Assembly (NCBI RefSeq): GCF_019966595.1
Contig: NZ_JAINFJ010000002.1
Location: 83,330 to 147,329, forward strand
DNA length: 64,000 nucleotides
DNA from: Oricola indica
GTDB lineage: Bacteria; Pseudomonadota; Alphaproteobacteria; Rhizobiales; Rhizobiaceae
Direction of reading: 5' to 3'
Of the stretch, positions 61,936-64,000 are shown piece by piece. Position 1 is the stretch's first letter; the number at the start of each line of letters is the position of its first letter. A program made the translations under genes and the position numbers. Below the pieces are notes generated by a model, which did not search any database, was not told where the DNA came from, and was given only the letters and a program-made list of their open reading frames with translations.

Positions 61936-62497
61936 CGCTTTCGCCAACCATGAAATACATACGGGTGTCGCCGAAATCGCGCGTATCGGCAAGGGAAAAG
62001 CCTTGTGGCGCGGTGAATCCGGCGTTCGCCGCTTCCTCCACCACCACCAGCGCCCCCGGCTTCAGCCAACCGCCATCATGCAGGGAAGCAAGCGCGCGTT
62101 CGGCCAGCCCCTTGCCATAGGGCGGGTCGGCAAAAACGAAATCGAAAGGCTCCATCGTGCCGATCTCGCCCATTCGCGTCGCGTCCCTTCGAAACAGCTT
62201 CGTGCGTCCCTGCAAACCCAACGCCTCGATATTGGCGCGGATAAGGCCGCGCCCTTCCGCGGATTGCTCGATGAAAAGGGCCATGGCAGCGCCACGCGAC
62301 AGGGCCTCGAAACCGACCGCGCCCGTGCCGGCGAAAAGATCGAGAATGCGGGTCTCGTCCAGTTTCTCCGGCCAGGCATGTGTGATGATGTTGAAAAGGC
62401 TTTCGCGCGTGCGGTCCGTCGTCGGCCGGATCGAGGCCGACCCCGCCTTCGGAGAGGCGAGCGCCCGGCCGCGAAAGTTCCCACCGACGATCCGCAT
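61919..62497 (-). CDS. rsmD: 16S rRNA (guanine(966)-N(2))-methyltransferase RsmD
   Basis: A 192-residue SAM-dependent methyltransferase: MRIVGGNFRGR opening, RPTTDRTRESLFNII, DLFAGTGAVGFEALSRGA (SAM site) and the catalytic FADPPYGKGL. It methylates G966 of 16S rRNA. It follows rluB by 6 bp on the same strand. Confidence 0.94.
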   Translation of the reverse strand: MRIVGGNFRGRALASPKAGSASIRPTTDRTRESLFNIITHAWPEKLDETRILDLFAGTGAVGFEALSRGAAMALFIEQSAEGRGLIRANIEALGLQGRTKLFRRDATRMGEIGTMEPFDFVFADPPYGKGLAERALASLHDGGWLKPGALVVVEEAANAGFTAPQGFSLADTRDFGDTRMYFMVGESDEETG

Positions 62498-62503
62498 CGC
62501 GGT

Positions 62504-64000
62504 CTATTTCCCCGGACCGCGCGGCTTTCCCGGCCGGCGCGGACCGGCACCGGATGAAGGCCGACCGCCCGCGCCCGGTTTTCCGGACTCTGGCGACTTG
62601 TCGCCCCGCCGCTCCGGACCACCGGTTCGCTTTGTTTCAGGTGCTCCGCCTTGTTCCGGCTTTGCCTTGCGGCCCTGCGGACGCGCGCCCGGCGCCATCC
62701 AGACATTGGATGCCCGCCCGTGGCGTTGCTTGTCGGTTTCACCGCGCGGCGAGGATGGTCCCTTGCCGCGCTGCGGCCGGCTGGTCTCCAGGCGCGACAG
62801 CGCCTCGTCACGTCCCATGCCCTTGCCGCGACGCGGTTTGCCGCTCTCCGGATCCGCGCTGACCCAATCGCCGCGCTTCTTCACTTTCACAAGCCGTGTC
62901 TCGCCCTCATCGTCGCGAACGGGCTTGTTGGTGAACGGCTTGCGCACCGGTGCGTCGAAATTGGCCCCGGCATCGGCGATCAGCCGATCGCCCAACTGGT
63001 CGCGCAGCGTGCGTCCCCGAATTTCCATCACCGCGCCTTCCGGCAGATCACCGAGCTGGAATGGTCCGAAAGAAATGCGGATGAGGCGGTTCACGTCGAG
63101 ACCGAGCGCGCCGAGGATGTTCTTGACCTCGCGGTTCTTTCCCTCGCGCAGACCGACGGTCAGCCAGACATTGGAGCCTTGCTCGCGCTCGAGTTCGGCC
63201 TCGACCGCGCCGTAGAAAACGCCATCGACAGCGATGCCGTTCTTGAGTTCGTCGAGCCGCTTCTGATCGACCTTGCCATGCGCGCGTACACGGTAGCGGC
63301 GCAGCCAGCCGGTCTGCGGCAATTCGAGCATGCGCGACAGGCCGCCATCGTTGGTGAGCAGCAGCAGCCCCTCGGTGTTGATGTCGAGACGGCCGACCGA
63401 AAGAACGCGCGGCATGTCTTTCGGCAGGTTCTCGAAAACGGTCGGGCGGCCTTCCGGATCGCGGTTGGTCGTCACGAGACCGGCCGGCTTGTGATAGAGC
63501 CAGAGCCGCGTGCGCTCGATCTCCGGGATAGGCTCGCCATCGAGGAGAATAACGTCGTTGGGGGTAACATTTACCGCCGGTGAGACCAGCTTTGTCCCGT
63601 TCAGTGTGACGCGGCCGGATTCGATGATGCGCTCGGCATCCCGGCGTGAGGCGACGCCGGCGCGTGCGAGATATTTCGCAATCCGTTCCGGTTCGGCCTC
63701 TGCCGGCACATCTGCCTCCGGCGCGCGGTCGTCGTGACGCTCCGCGCCCTCTCCCGCGGCATGCTCCCGGCGCGGGGGCCGATCACGGTCGTCTCTCTTT
63801 GAAAATCCACGCGGCTTGCCGTCGCCGTCAGGGCGAGGCCGCTCCCGGAATGGACGCGGGCGATCGCCGCCAGCGCGCGAGGGCGCGGTGCCGTCCGGGC
63901 GATCCTTGAAGCCGCGAGACTTGCCGGCCGGCTTGCCGCCGCCGGGCCCATCCTTGAACCCGCGAGACCTCAAGCCGTCCCTTTTGCCCTCGCCGGCTCC
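62504..64000 (-). CDS. rluB: 23S rRNA pseudouridine synthase RluB-type, 5' end outside the window
   Basis: The reading frame is open to the right edge, so the gene is partial. The C-terminal ~380 residues hold an S4 domain ([20 protein letters not shown]) and the RsuA/RluB catalytic core with the active-site Asp in [19 protein letters not shown], then [20 protein letters not shown]. The N-terminal ~130 visible residues and the last ~90 are low-complexity and rich in Gly, Arg, Lys and Pro, with a repeated SRGFKD (at least twice) in the N-terminal part. Such basic tails are usual in alphaproteobacterial RluB and probably bind RNA. Confidence 0.92.
   Translation of the reverse strand, partial: GAGEGKRDGLRSRGFKDGPGGGKPAGKSRGFKDRPDGTAPSRAGGDRPRPFRERPRPDGDGKPRGFSKRDDRDRPPRREHAAGEGAERHDDRAPEADVPAEAEPERIAKYLARAGVASRRDAERIIESGRVTLNGTKLVSPAVNVTPNDVILLDGEPIPEIERTRLWLYHKPAGLVTTNRDPEGRPTVFENLPKDMPRVLSVGRLDINTEGLLLLTNDGGLSRMLELPQTGWLRRYRVRAHGKVDQKRLDELKNGIAVDGVFYGAVEAELEREQGSNVWLTVGLREGKNREVKNILGALGLDVNRLIRISFGPFQLGDLPEGAVMEIRGRTLRDQLGDRLIADAGANFDAPVRKPFTNKPVRDDEGETRLVKVKKRGDWVSADPESGKPRRGKGMGRDEALSRLETSRPQRGKGPSSPRGETDKQRHGRASNVWMAPGARPQGRKAKPEQGGAPETKRTGGPERRGDKSPESGKPGAGGRPSSGAGPRRPGKPRGPGK

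Overview
The window reads as a chromosomal segment of a GC-rich alphaproteobacterium of the order Hyphomicrobiales (Rhizobiales). The strongest evidence is a housekeeping block (mutL, DUF2093, lpxK, waaA, DUF374 acyltransferase, DUF4170, CysQ/IMPase-like phosphatase, pmbA) in an order typical of Brucella/Mesorhizobium relatives, plus Mur-type palindromes before sitABCD and a MutL that carries its own endonuclease motif. No rRNA, tRNA or CRISPR array was seen. Genus-level placement is not supported.

Layout. (1) 1-11.7 kb: a catabolic locus. A periplasmic sugar-type binding protein (minus strand) diverges from a regulator made of a winged-helix domain fused to a solute-binding-protein fold; a perfect 12-bp inverted repeat lies between them. 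The regulator is followed by a tight plus-strand operon: SDR, creatinase-like M24 protein, a 2-oxoacid/acetoin-type dehydrogenase (E1 alpha, E1 beta, a separate double-lipoyl protein, a lipoyl-less E2), an aldehyde dehydrogenase and a KduD-like SDR. The substrate is unknown. (2) 11.7-13.6 kb: a dead IS5-family transposase, a thioesterase and a small DMT transporter. (3) 13.7-19.6 kb: a BMP-family nucleoside-type ABC transporter operon ending in a CodA-like deaminase. (4) 19.6-34.3 kb: an accessory region of uncharacterised membrane and exported proteins. At its core are three co-oriented genes for a secreted caspase-like peptidase, a secreted TPR-CHAT protein and a secreted S1 serine protease, closed by a strong terminator. 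Next to them are a patatin lipoprotein and several small exported proteins, two of which share a short motif. This is the best candidate for an undescribed system. (5) 34.3-38 kb: sitDCBA Mn/Fe transporter behind two palindromes. (6) 38.2-45.4 kb: VOC protein, a long inverted repeat, and an iron locus (DUF1513, imelysin, di-haem c-type oxidoreductase, bacterioferritin, Bfd-like ferredoxin, a second imelysin, a Cys-rich protein) with an inverted repeat at its head. (7) 45.4-49.3 kb: maiA-gabD, AbrB-type membrane protein, TIGR01244 protein. (8) 49.4-64 kb: mutL and the lipid A/KDO block, a Kef-type antiporter, VOC, MATE, an RssA-like patatin, rsmD and a 5'-truncated rluB.

How the parts work together. 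Block 1 looks like uptake plus oxidation of an unidentified polyol or sugar-derived compound, ending in oxidative cleavage by a TPP/lipoate complex. Block 3 imports and deaminates nucleobase-like compounds. Blocks 5 and 6 form a metal homeostasis zone (Mn/Fe import, periplasmic iron handling, iron storage). Block 4 appears to place a proteolytic network outside the cytoplasm. All functions are inferred from motifs and gene order; no searches were run.
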